Assembly: GCA_947170725.1 (NCBI GenBank)
Contig: CAMVUM010000015.1
Coordinates: forward strand, 1-64,000
From: an uncultured Prevotella sp.
Lineage (GTDB): Bacteria > Bacteroidota > Bacteroidia > Bacteroidales > Bacteroidaceae
Direction of reading: 5' to 3'
DNA length: 64,000 bases
Positions 9,685 through 18,493 of this stretch are shown here, in pieces. The notes under the pieces are model-generated. The model was not told where the DNA came from. It saw only the letters and a list, made by a program, of their open reading frames with translations, and did not search any database. Both the position numbers and the translations under genes were made by a program. Position 1 is the stretch's first letter, and the number at the start of each line of letters is the position of its first letter.

Positions 9685-11424
9685 TCATTCTGTTTGGGAT
9701 GACTTGGTCCGGTCGACCTTGAGCACGCGGTCGCAATAGTCCACCACGGCCGTACGGTGGGTTATGAAGATAACCGTCTTTTCCTTTGCACTGAGGATAT
9801 TGTGGAGCAACTGCCGTTCCGTCTCCGTGTCGAGAGCACTCGTAGCCTCGTCAAAGAGCATGACAGCGCGGTTGCGGAGCAGTCCGCGTGCGATGGCGAT
9901 GCGCTGTGCCTGTCCCTCGCTGAGACCGCCTCCGGCCTCCGAAGTCACCGTGTCCAGTCCCTCGGGCAGGTCAAAGACAAAGTCGGCGCAGGCCATTTCC
10001 AGTGCGCGGCGCATATCGTTGTCAGTCGCATTGGCGTTTCCGAGCAGCAGATTGTCGCGTATCGTACCGCTGAGGAGCGTGTTTCCCTGCGGGACATAAA
10101 CGAAATTACACCGTGTCAGCGCCGAAAGCTCATAGTCTCCGCCCGTACCGTAGATTTCGGCCCGTCCCTGCTGCGGCCTTATCAGAGCGAGAATGATACG
10201 CACGAGTGTCGTCTTTCCCGCTCCCGTCTCACCCAATATGGCTGTACAGCTGCCCGGCGGGAAATCGAATGTCAGTCCGTCGACCACCCGTCTGTTGCCT
10301 CCGTCATACGTATATGTCACGTCCGTCAGCCTTACGCCGCACGGCCCGTCCATCGAAATGTCCTTTCCCTGTTCCTCCTGCGGCATGCCGTCCAGTTCCA
10401 TGAGCCGTTCGGCAGCTGTGAATACAGCCACGAACGCCGGTGCGAGTCGAGTCAGTTCGCGTGCCGGTCCCTGTATGCGGTAGACCAGCTGAAGGAACGC
10501 CGTCATCGCTCCGAACGTAATCGTATGGTTGTAGAGCCGTAGCGCGCTCCATAGGAACGCCACGAGATATCCCAGTGAGAATCCTGTATTGAGGATGAGG
10601 TTTGACACGACGGAGAACGCCGTGCGCCGGCGGACATGCTCCCTCAGTTCCGTCTGACTCTCGTCGAGCCGTCCAATCATGCTCCCGCCACATTCAAGCG
10701 TCTTGACGACCATCCGGTGCTGCACGGTTTCCTGCAGGATGCTCTGCACGCGGCTGTCGCATGAGCGAACCAATCGGGTGAACTTCCTCATCCGTGTTAC
10801 GTAGACGCGGCTCAGGATGATGAACGCCGGGAGTATGGCCACGGTGACGAAGGCCAGCACGGTGTCCATGCGCATCAGATAGACGAAAGCTCCGATGAAC
10901 ATTGTCAGGACCGATAGCGTTCCCGGCAGCGTTTCCGTAAGAAATGTCACCACCGTTGCCACGTCCTGTTCCAGCCGGTTGACGATGTCGCCGCTGTGGT
11001 AGCGTTCGCGTCCGTGCCATTCCGACGACAGCAGTCTGGCCGTCATGTCGCGCTGCATACGGTTCTGCGCCCGTATGCCGAGAATGTTTCTCACCCATAC
11101 GCGGCCGATGGACAGACCGAACTCGCATGCTATTAGCGAGGCCATGACGCCCACGGCCGCCCACAGCGAACCCTCCCGTGCTCCGGCGGCGATGTCGATG
11201 GCGCGCTGTATGGCCCAGACGGAACCGAGACTGACGGCCACGTCGCTCAGTCCGAGGACGGCGTTGAGCAGTGTCTGCCGTCTGTTTCCGCGCCACGCGT
11301 GCCATAACCATCTCAGGATGGTTTTCGCCGGATATTTCTCTTCCGCGTTACGGAATATTTTTTTTAGAAGCATATTTCTTTTTAGTTTTGGAGTTGTCGC
11401 TACCGCAGAGAGCGATAACTCCAT
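9685..11424 (-). CDS. ABC exporter: fused membrane and ATPase domains
   Basis: The 579-residue protein has the half-transporter layout of MsbA/MDR-type exporters. A six-helix membrane domain (about residues 50-330) is followed by an ATPase domain with Walker A GETGAGKT at 398-405, signature LSEGQAQR, Walker B VMLFDEATSALD and the H-loop FITHRTA. The substrate is not evident. A second in-frame ATG at 11373 (MLLKKIFRN) could be the true start. It lies 39 bases downstream of nadK on the same strand, so they may be co-transcribed. The convergent mutS-like gene ends 37 bases away. Confidence 0.92.
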   Translation of the reverse strand: MELSLSAVATTPKLKRNMLLKKIFRNAEEKYPAKTILRWLWHAWRGNRRQTLLNAVLGLSDVAVSLGSVWAIQRAIDIAAGAREGSLWAAVGVMASLIACEFGLSIGRVWVRNILGIRAQNRMQRDMTARLLSSEWHGRERYHSGDIVNRLEQDVATVVTFLTETLPGTLSVLTMFIGAFVYLMRMDTVLAFVTVAILPAFIILSRVYVTRMRKFTRLVRSCDSRVQSILQETVQHRMVVKTLECGGSMIGRLDESQTELREHVRRRTAFSVVSNLILNTGFSLGYLVAFLWSALRLYNHTITFGAMTAFLQLVYRIQGPARELTRLAPAFVAVFTAAERLMELDGMPQEEQGKDISMDGPCGVRLTDVTYTYDGGNRRVVDGLTFDFPPGSCTAILGETGAGKTTLVRIILALIRPQQGRAEIYGTGGDYELSALTRCNFVYVPQGNTLLSGTIRDNLLLGNANATDNDMRRALEMACADFVFDLPEGLDTVTSEAGGGLSEGQAQRIAIARGLLRNRAVMLFDEATSALDTETERQLLHNILSAKEKTVIFITHRTAVVDYCDRVLKVDRTKSSQTE

Positions 11425-11463
11425 TTGGCTTATTTAACTCCCGACGTTCGGCATGATGTTTTT

Positions 11464-12360
11464 CTACCCGCCTGCCGAACGTCCGTCCCTTCCCCACATC
11501 ATCTTGTGCCTCAGCGTATCGAAGTAGTGTGTGCCGCTGCGCTTGACGATTTTCACCCCGTAGGGTGCCTTGCGGAGCGTCAGTCGTGTCATGTCGCAGC
11601 ATTTTTCCGACCGTCCGTCCAAGGCCACGAGGAAATTGTGGCTGCGGCTTTCCACGGCCAGTGTGATTTCCGAGTCGTCGGAGATGACGATGGGGCGTAT
11701 GTTCAGACTGTGGGGAGCCACGGCCGTCATGGCCAGTACGTGGGTTCCGGGGACGATGATCGGTCCGCCGTTGGACAGCGAGTAGGCCGTCGACCCCGTA
11801 GGCGTGCTCACGACGAGTCCGTCGGCCTGAAACGTTGTGACATATTCGCCGTTGATGCAGGTGTGGATGGAAATCATAGAGGCGTTGTCCCGTTTGAGTA
11901 TGGCCACGTCGTTCAGTGCGCAGTTGCATTCCGAGAGCGGTTCGCCGTCTGTTTCAACCATTATGACCACCCTGTTCTCAACCGTGTAGCATCCGTGGTA
12001 GAGAGCCTCCACCATGTCGTCAAACTCTCCCGGGCCCACGTCGGCCAGAAATCCCAGCCGGCCCATGTTGACGCCGATTACGGGGATTGCTTTCGGACCC
12101 ACACGTCCGGCGGCTTTGAGGAACGTTCCGTCGCCGCCCATGGAGATAACGAAGTCGGCCTCGAAGCCGTCGCCGTCGAACACCGTGGCCTGTCCCGGTT
12201 TCATGAGGTTTTCTTTCAAGAGGAAGTCATGATATTCCCGGTCTACAGATATTCCGGCCCCATGGGTTTCCAACGAGGCGAGCACATTTCGTATGGCAGA
12301 CGATTTTTTTGCCTGAAATGTGTTTCCGAAAATGGCGAAATTGAGTTTCCGTGATGTCAT
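11464..12360 (-). CDS. nadK: NAD kinase
   Basis: NAD kinase phosphorylates NAD to NADP in the cytosol. The signature GGDGTFLKAAG begins at residue 75, and NMGRLGFLADV, the NDVAILKRD segment and TPTGSTAYSLS (substrate loop) follow in the usual order. The ATG at 12360 gives 298 residues. The frame extends upstream to 12402, but the extra 14 residues do not resemble the family. The divergent pdxJ begins 207 bases away. Confidence 0.95.
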   Translation of the reverse strand: MTSRKLNFAIFGNTFQAKKSSAIRNVLASLETHGAGISVDREYHDFLLKENLMKPGQATVFDGDGFEADFVISMGGDGTFLKAAGRVGPKAIPVIGVNMGRLGFLADVGPGEFDDMVEALYHGCYTVENRVVIMVETDGEPLSECNCALNDVAILKRDNASMISIHTCINGEYVTTFQADGLVVSTPTGSTAYSLSNGGPIIVPGTHVLAMTAVAPHSLNIRPIVISDDSEITLAVESRSHNFLVALDGRSEKCCDMTRLTLRKAPYGVKIVKRSGTHYFDTLRHKMMWGRDGRSAGG

Positions 12361-12521
12361 AAAAATCCATGTTTTATATATCTTTAGCCGTGTGTGTGCC
12401 ATTAATTGGCAAACATTCTGTACCTTTGCACGCAGCAGTAATCTTCTGCCTCGCCGCCGTTTCCTGTTTTCCAGAAGCGGTAGTGATGCTGCAAACGGCC
12501 GATGATGTCTGCAAATTTACG

Positions 12522-12529
12522 TATTTTTG
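12522..12529 (+). promoter_or_regulatory. Candidate -7 box (TATTTTTG) upstream of pdxJ
   Basis: The octamer fits TAnnTTTG and lies 38 bases before the pdxJ start. A second match, TACCTTTG at 12421-12428, would give a longer leader. Neither has a TTG at the expected distance, so the choice between them is open. Confidence 0.35.
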
Positions 12530-12567
12530 ACGAGAACAGAACAGAAACGAATCGAAATTAAGGAGAA

Positions 12568-13284
12568 ATGACCAAATTAAGCGTAAACATCAACAAGGTG
12601 GCTACCTTGCGTAATGCCCGTGGCGGCAACAATCCTGACGTGCTTCTTACGGCCATCGACTGCGAATCGTTCGGTGCCGAGGGCATCACCGTCCATCCCC
12701 GTCCTGACGAGCGCCACATCCGCTATCAGGACGTGCGCGACATCCGCAGCCGTATCACAACGGAACTGAACATCGAGGGCAATCCCATTCCCTCGTTCAC
12801 CGATCTCGTTCTTGAGGTCCGTCCCACTCAGGTGACGCTCGTTCCCGACGCTATCGGCCAGCTGACGTCAAACCACGGCTGGGATACCATCACGAACCGC
12901 ACGTTCCTCACCGACGTCGTGGGCCGTTTCCGCGAGGCGGGCATACGCACGTCAATCTTCGTCGATGCCGACCCGGAGATGGTCATCGGCGCGCGCGAGT
13001 GTGGTGCCGACCGTGTAGAACTTTACACCGAGCCCTACGCTTCCGGCTATTCCGCTGACCGCGAGGCTGCCATCGCTCCGTTCATTGCCGCCGCCGAGGA
13101 GGCCCGCCGACAGGGACTGGGACTCAATGCCGGTCACGACCTCAGCCTTCAGAACCTCCATTATTTCCATAGCTGCATCCCATGGACCGACGAGGTCAGC
13201 ATCGGTCACGCACTGATATGCGACGCGTTGTATATGGGACTGCGGGAAACGATAAGGTTATATAAAGAGTCTCTTAAGGGTTAA
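12568..13284 (+). CDS. pdxJ: Pyridoxine 5'-phosphate synthase
   Basis: PdxJ condenses 1-deoxyxylulose 5-phosphate with 3-amino-2-oxopropyl phosphate to give pyridoxine phosphate, the last step of the DXP-dependent vitamin B6 route. The 238-residue TIM barrel starts with [17 protein letters not shown] and contains the [12 protein letters not shown] segment, the [10 protein letters not shown] strand and [10 protein letters not shown], all family landmarks. The stop codon is built into a perfect 18-bp hairpin, so the gene is probably monocistronic. Its product supplies cofactor for enzymes such as the aminotransferase at 59.2 kb. Confidence 0.96.
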   Translation: MTKLSVNINKVATLRNARGGNNPDVLLTAIDCESFGAEGITVHPRPDERHIRYQDVRDIRSRITTELNIEGNPIPSFTDLVLEVRPTQVTLVPDAIGQLTSNHGWDTITNRTFLTDVVGRFREAGIRTSIFVDADPEMVIGARECGADRVELYTEPYASGYSADREAAIAPFIAAAEEARRQGLGLNAGHDLSLQNLHYFHSCIPWTDEVSIGHALICDALYMGLRETIRLYKESLKG

Positions 13285-13323
13285 ATGGGTCATCGCGGGC
13301 TTTGTCCGCGATGACCCATTTAA
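13281..13323 (+). terminator. Perfect 18-bp hairpin spanning the pdxJ stop codon
   Basis: Arms at 13281-13298 and 13306-13323 are exact inverted repeats (left TTAAATGGGTCATCGCGG) around a 7-base loop. The TAA of pdxJ lies in the left arm. No long T-run follows, although the arm itself ends in TTTAA. Confidence 0.75.
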
Positions 13324-13349
13324 CTTCCATAACTCCAAAATAAAGAATT

Positions 13350-13919
13350 ATGCGCAAAGTTTATCAGTTTATGGCCAACGGCTTCGAGGACGTTGAGGCG
13401 TTGGCAGCAGTGGACATCCTCCGCCGTGGCGGAGTTGACGTCAAGACCGTGAGCATCACGGGGAGTGAATATGTTGAGTCGTCCCATGGCGTGACCATCA
13501 AGACGGACATGCTCTTTGAGGATGCGAGGCTGGATGACGCCGACTTGCTGATGCTGCCCGGCGGAATGCCCGGTGCGGAGCATCTCAACCGTCATGAAGG
13601 TCTGCGGACGGCACTCTTGGCCCACAATGCCGCCGGACGCCATATCGCCGCAATCTGCGCCGCTCCGATGGTGCTCGGCTCGCTGGGACTGCTCGCCGGA
13701 CGCCGTGCGACGTGCTATCCCGGTTTTGAGGACCGCCTGACCGGTGCCACATATACCGCCGAACTCTTCACGACCGACGGAAACATCACGACAGGTGAAG
13801 GACCGGCCGCCACATTCCCCTACGCTTACGCTCTGCTGGCCCTGCTTACCGACGGACAGACAGCCAGTGGTGTGGCAGAGGGTATGAGGTATGTCCATCT
13901 GATGGATAGCAAGTCTTGA
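13350..13919 (+). CDS. DJ-1/PfpI family protein (YajL/DJ-1 type)
   Basis: The 189-residue protein is a single DJ-1 domain. It has the N-terminal FEDVEALAAVDILRRGG segment with the conserved Glu, the strand LLMLPGGMPGAEHL, and the nucleophile elbow AAICAAPMVLG with the reactive Cys. Family members have been given glyoxalase III, deglycase or redox-protective roles; sequence does not decide between them. It starts 26 bases after the pdxJ hairpin and may be partly read through from pdxJ. Confidence 0.9.
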   Translation: MRKVYQFMANGFEDVEALAAVDILRRGGVDVKTVSITGSEYVESSHGVTIKTDMLFEDARLDDADLLMLPGGMPGAEHLNRHEGLRTALLAHNAAGRHIAAICAAPMVLGSLGLLAGRRATCYPGFEDRLTGATYTAELFTTDGNITTGEGPAATFPYAYALLALLTDGQTASGVAEGMRYVHLMDSKS

Positions 13920-13934
13920 ATTAGCGTCAAACAT

Positions 13935-14028
13935 TCACGGCTGTTCCGAAGCCTTTACGGGTGTAAAGCGGGAACGCGCTCTGTCGCGACCCTATCAGAC
14001 ATCCATAAAGACTTCCGGACAGCCGTGA
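13935..14028 (+). terminator. Long imperfect hairpin after the DJ-1 gene
   Basis: Arms of about 24 bases at 13935-13958 and 14005-14028 pair with about four mismatches or G-U pairs around a 46-base loop. It begins 16 bases after the stop. It may terminate transcription or be a decayed repeat; there is no T-run. Confidence 0.4.
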
Positions 14029-14273
14029 GCGCAAAACGATCGTGGGTGTGATACGTCACAATATGACGTCTTCACACTTTTTTTGTCTACCATTGTTTCC
14101 TCTCATATACCATTATCGCATGTCACGGTAGCTGAAAAGTCCGCCTGACTTATGATTTGTAATTTTAAATACCATTTTTAAGCCCACGAGAGCAGCCGCT
14201 TTCTAAAATAATTCTTCCACGCTCTCAAATATAGAAATCTCACGCATTTCAAAAATCGGGGTTAGTCGTGATG

Positions 14274-14560
14274 ATATATTTACATATTTCGTAACGTGCT
14301 CATTCATAGCTGTTTGCGAATGAAAGTAGTTCCGCAGAAAAACAACTGCGTTGAAAAAGTCTTGCCGTAAGGCCCTCCCGGGTCTGCTGCGGAGGCCTTA
14401 CGGCGTTGCAACGGGGCCGCCGTTGCATTCTCATAGGGCCGTTGTCGCGACCCAAGGAGAGCCTTACGGCAGCAAAATGGTAGTTTTTCAGGACAAAAAC
14501 CAGCATCGGAAACCGAGCGGAATCTTCAAAAGAAAAACCCCGGGAGAGCCTCCCGGGGTT
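14274..14560 (+). repeat. Dispersed palindromic element, copy A
   Basis: This 287-bp intergenic element starts with ATATTTACAT. Its core at 14363-14471 is bounded by TGCCGTAAGG and CCTTACGGCA with a third, internal GCCTTACGGC. The motif GGTAGTTTTTC follows, and it ends in an 11-bp hairpin at 14536-14560 (AACCCCGGGAG stem). Copies B (32921-33203), C (46205-46510) and D (60757-61047) share this plan. It lies between the convergent DJ-1 and polyferredoxin genes; no protein is expected. The stretch 14029-14273 before it shows nothing I recognise. Confidence 0.75.
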
Positions 14561-14692
14561 GAAATAGTGTGAAAAGTCGTTTGAATTATGCGCAGAGTGA
14601 GGCGAACAAGGGCCCGAAAGGGCCTGAAACGGCCTCAAAATGAGCTGAAACGGAATTTTGGAACGCTCTCGTTTTGTAAAAATCCTTCTCTG

Positions 14693-15382
14693 TCAGCTCT
14701 TCTTTCCCTCCATCGACATTATCTTTATGGGACACGCCACGGCACACTTTCCGCATTTTATGCAGTCCGGATGGAGGAAGCCCTGCTCTTGTCCGCGGCT
14801 GTCGTAGGGCGTGAGTTGCATCGGGCAGACGCGGGCACAGCTCTTGCACTTCATCTGACACGTGGCGCTGACCGTTATCCGCCGGTAGTTTTCGGGCAGC
14901 CGGCCGCTCCGCGGGGTCACCCACGACGACAGACTTCCCATCGGACAGAACGAGCACCACGTGCGCGGGGCGTAGATGAACGATAGCGTGACGCCGACGA
15001 TGGTCGTTACGAGGATTATGTTCCAGAAAACCTTACCCATTGCCGACCAGTCTCCCCATGCGAAATACATCTGAAGGCCGAACATCGTGAAGATGAACAT
15101 CACCATGAACAGCCGGAAACCGAACGTCCGGACGAACGCCGGTATCGGCTTGTGGGGTGAGTAGCGTGAGAGCAGACGGTCGTAGAGGCTGCCCCGCGGA
15201 CACGCATTGCCGCACCACCAGCGGCCACGGCGCACGGCAAACGCTACGGGAGCAATCATGCAGATGAGGGCCAGCCAGCCTATGACTGGATAGAAATATC
15301 CCACGATAAGATAAGCGATGAGAATCCAGTAGAGCGGCAGCCCCTTGGTTTCGAGGTGACGGTGAAATTGTTTTTTTGCCAT
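14693..15382 (-). CDS. Membrane 4Fe-4S polyferredoxin (NapH/NosR/CcoG-like)
   Basis: The 229-residue protein has about four to five membrane segments with short cysteine motifs on loops (CGNACPRGS and CSFCPMGS), then a C-terminal double 4Fe-4S ferredoxin region with CQMKCKSCARVCP and CIKCGKCAVACP. This is the layout of NapH-type electron-transfer proteins. The partner is unknown because no oxidoreductase lies next to it. The start MAKKQFHRHLE at 15382 is clear. It is separated from adk upstream by the adk terminator. Confidence 0.85.
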   Translation of the reverse strand: MAKKQFHRHLETKGLPLYWILIAYLIVGYFYPVIGWLALICMIAPVAFAVRRGRWWCGNACPRGSLYDRLLSRYSPHKPIPAFVRTFGFRLFMVMFIFTMFGLQMYFAWGDWSAMGKVFWNIILVTTIVGVTLSFIYAPRTWCSFCPMGSLSSWVTPRSGRLPENYRRITVSATCQMKCKSCARVCPMQLTPYDSRGQEQGFLHPDCIKCGKCAVACPIKIMSMEGKKS

Positions 15383-15540
15383 ATTCTTTTTCTGTTATTT
15401 ATTGTTTCTGTTTGCGGCGGTAGCCGTTCGGTGTAAAAAAGCAACAAGCCTGCTGTTTGTCAATATCGGAATCCAATCCTTTGTAGGGTCGTATTCGGGT
15501 GCGGCCGTTCGCTTGTATGCCCTCAACCGTAGGAAAAGAA

Positions 15541-15595
15541 AAAGGGACATGGAGGCAGGAAAGCCACAGCGGTTTCCGTATCTCCGTGTCCCTTT
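15541..15595 (-). terminator. Terminator of adk
   Basis: Arms at 15541-15554 and 15582-15595 pair over 14 bases with one G-U, and an inner GGAAA/TTTCC stem tightens the loop. On the minus strand the hairpin is followed by TTCTTTTCC. It lies 41 bases after the adk stop. Confidence 0.75.
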
Positions 15596-15635
15596 ATTAG
15601 GATTTGTTTCCGGTCGGTCTGTGTCACATGTCCGG

Positions 15636-16211
15636 TCACTGGACGTTGTCAATCACGGCGGCGATGTCTCCGAAGATGCGGTCCAGTTCGCCGTGGCCGT
15701 TGATGTGGTGATGTGTACCGTCGGCCTTATACCAGTCGATGAGCGGCGCCGTCTGGTTGTGGTAGACGCCGAGTCGCTTCCTGATGGTTTCCTCGTTGTC
15801 GTCCGAGCGTCCGCTTTCCTTGCCTCGGTTGATGAGGCGCGTCATCAGCTCGTCCTCCGGAACGTCCAGCTCAATCATGGCCGCAATCTTGTGGCCGCGC
15901 TTGGCGAGCATTTCCTTGAGGGCGTCGGCCTGCGGTATCGTGCGGGGGAAGCCGTCGAAGATTACGCCTTCGTGGTCTGGCCCGAAACTGTCGTAGACGC
16001 CGGCGAGGATGTCTATCATCAGCTCGTCTGGTATCAGCTGGCCTTTGTCAATGAACGAAGCGGCAGTCTTTCCGAGTTCCGTTCCATTCTTAATCTCGCT
16101 GCGAAGCACGTCGCCGGTGGATATATGTCCGAGTCCGTACTTCTTGATGATCAGTTCACTTTGTGTTCCCTTTCCTGAACCGGGAGCACCGAATATCACA
16201 ATATTCTTCAT
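15636..16211 (-). CDS. adk: Adenylate kinase (short, LID-less type)
   Basis: Adenylate kinase interconverts ATP, AMP and ADP. The P-loop GAPGSGKGT is at residues 8-16, with the AMP-site segments ISTGDVLRSEI and FDGFPRTIPQADAL and the LID-side Arg-containing RLINRGKESGRSDDN. At 191 residues with no zinc-binding LID insertion it is the short form. hpt lies 75 bases upstream on the same strand, so the two purine nucleotide genes probably form an operon. Confidence 0.97.
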   Translation of the reverse strand: MKNIVIFGAPGSGKGTQSELIIKKYGLGHISTGDVLRSEIKNGTELGKTAASFIDKGQLIPDELMIDILAGVYDSFGPDHEGVIFDGFPRTIPQADALKEMLAKRGHKIAAMIELDVPEDELMTRLINRGKESGRSDDNEETIRKRLGVYHNQTAPLIDWYKADGTHHHINGHGELDRIFGDIAAVIDNVQ

Positions 16212-16286
16212 CTCCGTATATCTGTTTTACCTTAAATTTATGTTCTATTGAAGTGTCTGCCCTTTTGCCGGGCCGGCCCCCTCGGA

Positions 16287-16823
16287 TCACTCCTTCAGGG
16301 TGTATATGTCGCGCAGGTTCCGTCCCTGCTGGTCGTAATCAAGTCCGTAGCCGAGAATGAAATCGTTGGGGATGCTGAACGCCACATATTTTATGTCGAG
16401 CGGCGCTTTCAGCCGTTCCGGCTTCAGCAGCAGCGTGCAGATGTTGACCGACGCCGGATTGCGTGTGCCGAGGCTCTCGATCATGCGTTTCATGGTTAGC
16501 CCGCTTTCCACGATGTCCTCCACGATGATGATGTCACGGCCGTTCAGGTCCTCATTGATGCCGAATACTTCCTTTATTTTTCCCGTGGATGTTGTTCCCT
16601 GATAGGATGCCAGTTTGACGAACGAAATCTCACATGGAATTGTCAGTTCGCGCATAAGGTCGGCGGCAAATATGAACGAACCGTTGAGAACGGCGAGCAG
16701 GAGCGGATTTCGGCCGGCCATGTCGCGGTTAATCTCGTCTGCCACGGCCTTTACACGCTGTCTTATCTCAGCTTCGGAAATGGATGTTTCAAACACCTTG
16801 TCCTTGATTTTGACTATACTCAT
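16287..16823 (-). CDS. hpt: Hypoxanthine phosphoribosyltransferase
   Basis: This purine-salvage enzyme joins hypoxanthine or guanine to PRPP. The 178-residue protein shows the flexible-loop KLASYQGTTSTG and the PRPP motif IIIVEDIVESGLT (E102, D103). The frame runs nine codons further upstream, but ATG 16823 (MSIVKIKDKVF) fits the family. A candidate -7 box lies 25 bases before it. adk follows downstream. Confidence 0.95.
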   Translation of the reverse strand: MSIVKIKDKVFETSISEAEIRQRVKAVADEINRDMAGRNPLLLAVLNGSFIFAADLMRELTIPCEISFVKLASYQGTTSTGKIKEVFGINEDLNGRDIIIVEDIVESGLTMKRMIESLGTRNPASVNICTLLLKPERLKAPLDIKYVAFSIPNDFILGYGLDYDQQGRNLRDIYTLKE

Positions 16824-16847
16824 GGTACAAAAACTTAATATTTGCGG

Positions 16848-16855
16848 CAAAATTA
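16848..16855 (-). promoter_or_regulatory. Candidate -7 box (TAATTTTG, minus strand) for hpt-adk
   Basis: On the minus strand the sequence reads TAATTTTG, 25 bases before the hpt ATG. On the plus strand, TAATTTTG (16892-16899) and TATTTTTG (16900-16907) precede nnrD, so this 88-base gap probably holds two divergent promoters with very short leaders. Confidence 0.45.
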
Positions 16856-16911
16856 GTAAAAATCCGTCAAAGAATAGTCACCGAATAGTATTAATTTTGT
16901 ATTTTTGCCGT

Positions 16912-18426
16912 ATGAAGATTTTCACGAGCGCTCAGATACATGAGCTTGACAAATATACCATAGAGCATGAACCTGTCAAATCAATTGATTTGATGGAGCG
17001 TGCGGCCAAGGCCATCACCCGTGTCATTACGGACCGGTGGCACAACGACACGCCGATGGTTGTCTTTGCCGGTCCCGGCAACAACGGTGGCGACGCGCTT
17101 GCCGTGGCGAGGCTGTTGTCGGAGGAGGGCTATGCGGTGACGGTGTATCTCTTCAATATTTCAGGCCACCTTTCGGATGACTGTGCGGCCAACAAGGCGC
17201 GCCTCTCAGAGTGTCGCCGTCTGAAGCAGCTGACGGAAGTAACCCAGGAGTTTGACCCTCCGCAGCTCACTTCGGATGTGTTGGTCATCGACGGACTTTT
17301 CGGTTCCGGGCTGAACAAACCCCTTGCGGGCGGTTTCGCCTCGCTAGTGAAGTATATCAACGCCTCGCCGTGCCGAGTGGTGAGCATCGATATGCCCTCG
17401 GGACTTATGGCGGAAGACAATACCTATAATATAAGAGCAAACATCATTCGGGCCGATCTGACACTGACTCTTCAGCACAAGAAACTCTCTTTCCTTTTTG
17501 CCGAAAACCAGATATTCGTCGGCCAGCTTCGTGTTCTGGACATACGGCTGAGCCGTGAGGGTATGGACAGTATCGATACCCAATATCATATAGTGGAGGA
17601 GAGCGAGGTGCGCAATCTTCTTCGGCCCCGTCCGGAATTTGCCCACAAGGGTCAGATGGGCAACGCCTTGATAGTGGCCGGAAGCTACGGCATGGGCGGA
17701 GCGGCCGTGCTGGCCGCAAGGGCCTGTCTCAGGGCCGGTGCGGGAAAGGTTACGGTCCATTCGCCGCGGTGCAACAATGTCATCACTCAGATTTCCGTGC
17801 CGGAAGCAATCATACAGCCTGATGCCGATGAGGCCATATTCGCCGAGCCGGTGGACACGGAAGACTTCAACGCTCTTGGCATAGGACCGGGGCTCGGCAT
17901 GAACGAGACGACGGCCATAGCTCTCATAGCGCAACTCCGCAGGACGCAGTGTCCGATAGTGGCGGATGCCGACGCCATCAATATCCTTGGCAACCACCGC
18001 GCGTGGATACAGCAGTTGCCAAAGGAAATAATCATGACGCCCCATCCGAAGGAATTCGACCGTCTGGACGGCCATTCCGTTGACAGCTATGAACGGCTCA
18101 CGAAAGCTCGCCGTCTGGCCGAACGGTTGCAGGCATATATCATCATCAAGGGCCGTTATACGGCGCTGTGTCTGCCGGACGGACACGTGGCGTTCAATCC
18201 TACGGGCAATCCGGGCATGGCCACGGCGGGCAGCGGAGACGTTCTTACGGGCATCATCACCGCCCTGCTGGCTCGTGGTTACAGCCGTCGCGACGCCTGT
18301 TTCTTAGGCGTCTATCTCCATGGACTGGCCGGCGACATCGCGGCTGGCGCGCTGGGGCAGGAGAGTGTCACGGCCGGCGACATTGTGGAGTGGCTTCCAA
18401 AGGCTTTTGCCAGACTGGAGGAGTGA
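16912..18426 (+). CDS. nnrD: Bifunctional NAD(P)H-hydrate repair enzyme (epimerase + ADP-dependent dehydratase)
   Basis: This enzyme repairs hydrated NADH and NADPH. The N-terminal YjeF/NnrE epimerase domain (about residues 1-210) has FAGPGNNGGDALAVARLL and VIDGLFGSGL. The C-terminal NnrD kinase-fold dehydratase (about 230-500) has GSYGMGGAAVLAA, GIGPGLG, TPHPKEFDRL and NPGMATAGSGDVLTG. The ATG at 16912 gives 504 residues; the frame is open 99 codons further upstream through the hpt region, which is not part of the gene. Confidence 0.95.
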   Translation: MKIFTSAQIHELDKYTIEHEPVKSIDLMERAAKAITRVITDRWHNDTPMVVFAGPGNNGGDALAVARLLSEEGYAVTVYLFNISGHLSDDCAANKARLSECRRLKQLTEVTQEFDPPQLTSDVLVIDGLFGSGLNKPLAGGFASLVKYINASPCRVVSIDMPSGLMAEDNTYNIRANIIRADLTLTLQHKKLSFLFAENQIFVGQLRVLDIRLSREGMDSIDTQYHIVEESEVRNLLRPRPEFAHKGQMGNALIVAGSYGMGGAAVLAARACLRAGAGKVTVHSPRCNNVITQISVPEAIIQPDADEAIFAEPVDTEDFNALGIGPGLGMNETTAIALIAQLRRTQCPIVADADAINILGNHRAWIQQLPKEIIMTPHPKEFDRLDGHSVDSYERLTKARRLAERLQAYIIIKGRYTALCLPDGHVAFNPTGNPGMATAGSGDVLTGIITALLARGYSRRDACFLGVYLHGLAGDIAAGALGQESVTAGDIVEWLPKAFARLEE

Positions 18427-18493
18427 GCCGGAATATTATGTTTGAAGGTAAAGAAAGATAGACAACAGAATAACAATCTACATAGAATCAAGT

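Noticed and set aside
12406..12428. TTGG plus TACCTTTG as a full pdxJ promoter
   Set aside because: The two boxes are only 12 bases apart, while good examples in this window have 19-20. Only the -7 box is left as a possibility.
15395..15652. 85-residue minus-strand frame downstream of adk
   Set aside because: It runs through the adk terminator hairpin and the end of adk and has no family resemblance or plausible start context.
15402..16178. 258-residue plus-strand frame opposite adk
   Set aside because: It is the antisense shadow of adk, which has a full set of kinase motifs.
16615..16911. 99-residue N-terminal extension of the NAD(P)H-hydrate repair enzyme
   Set aside because: The extension is the antisense of hpt and its promoter, and the ATG at 16912 matches the family start.
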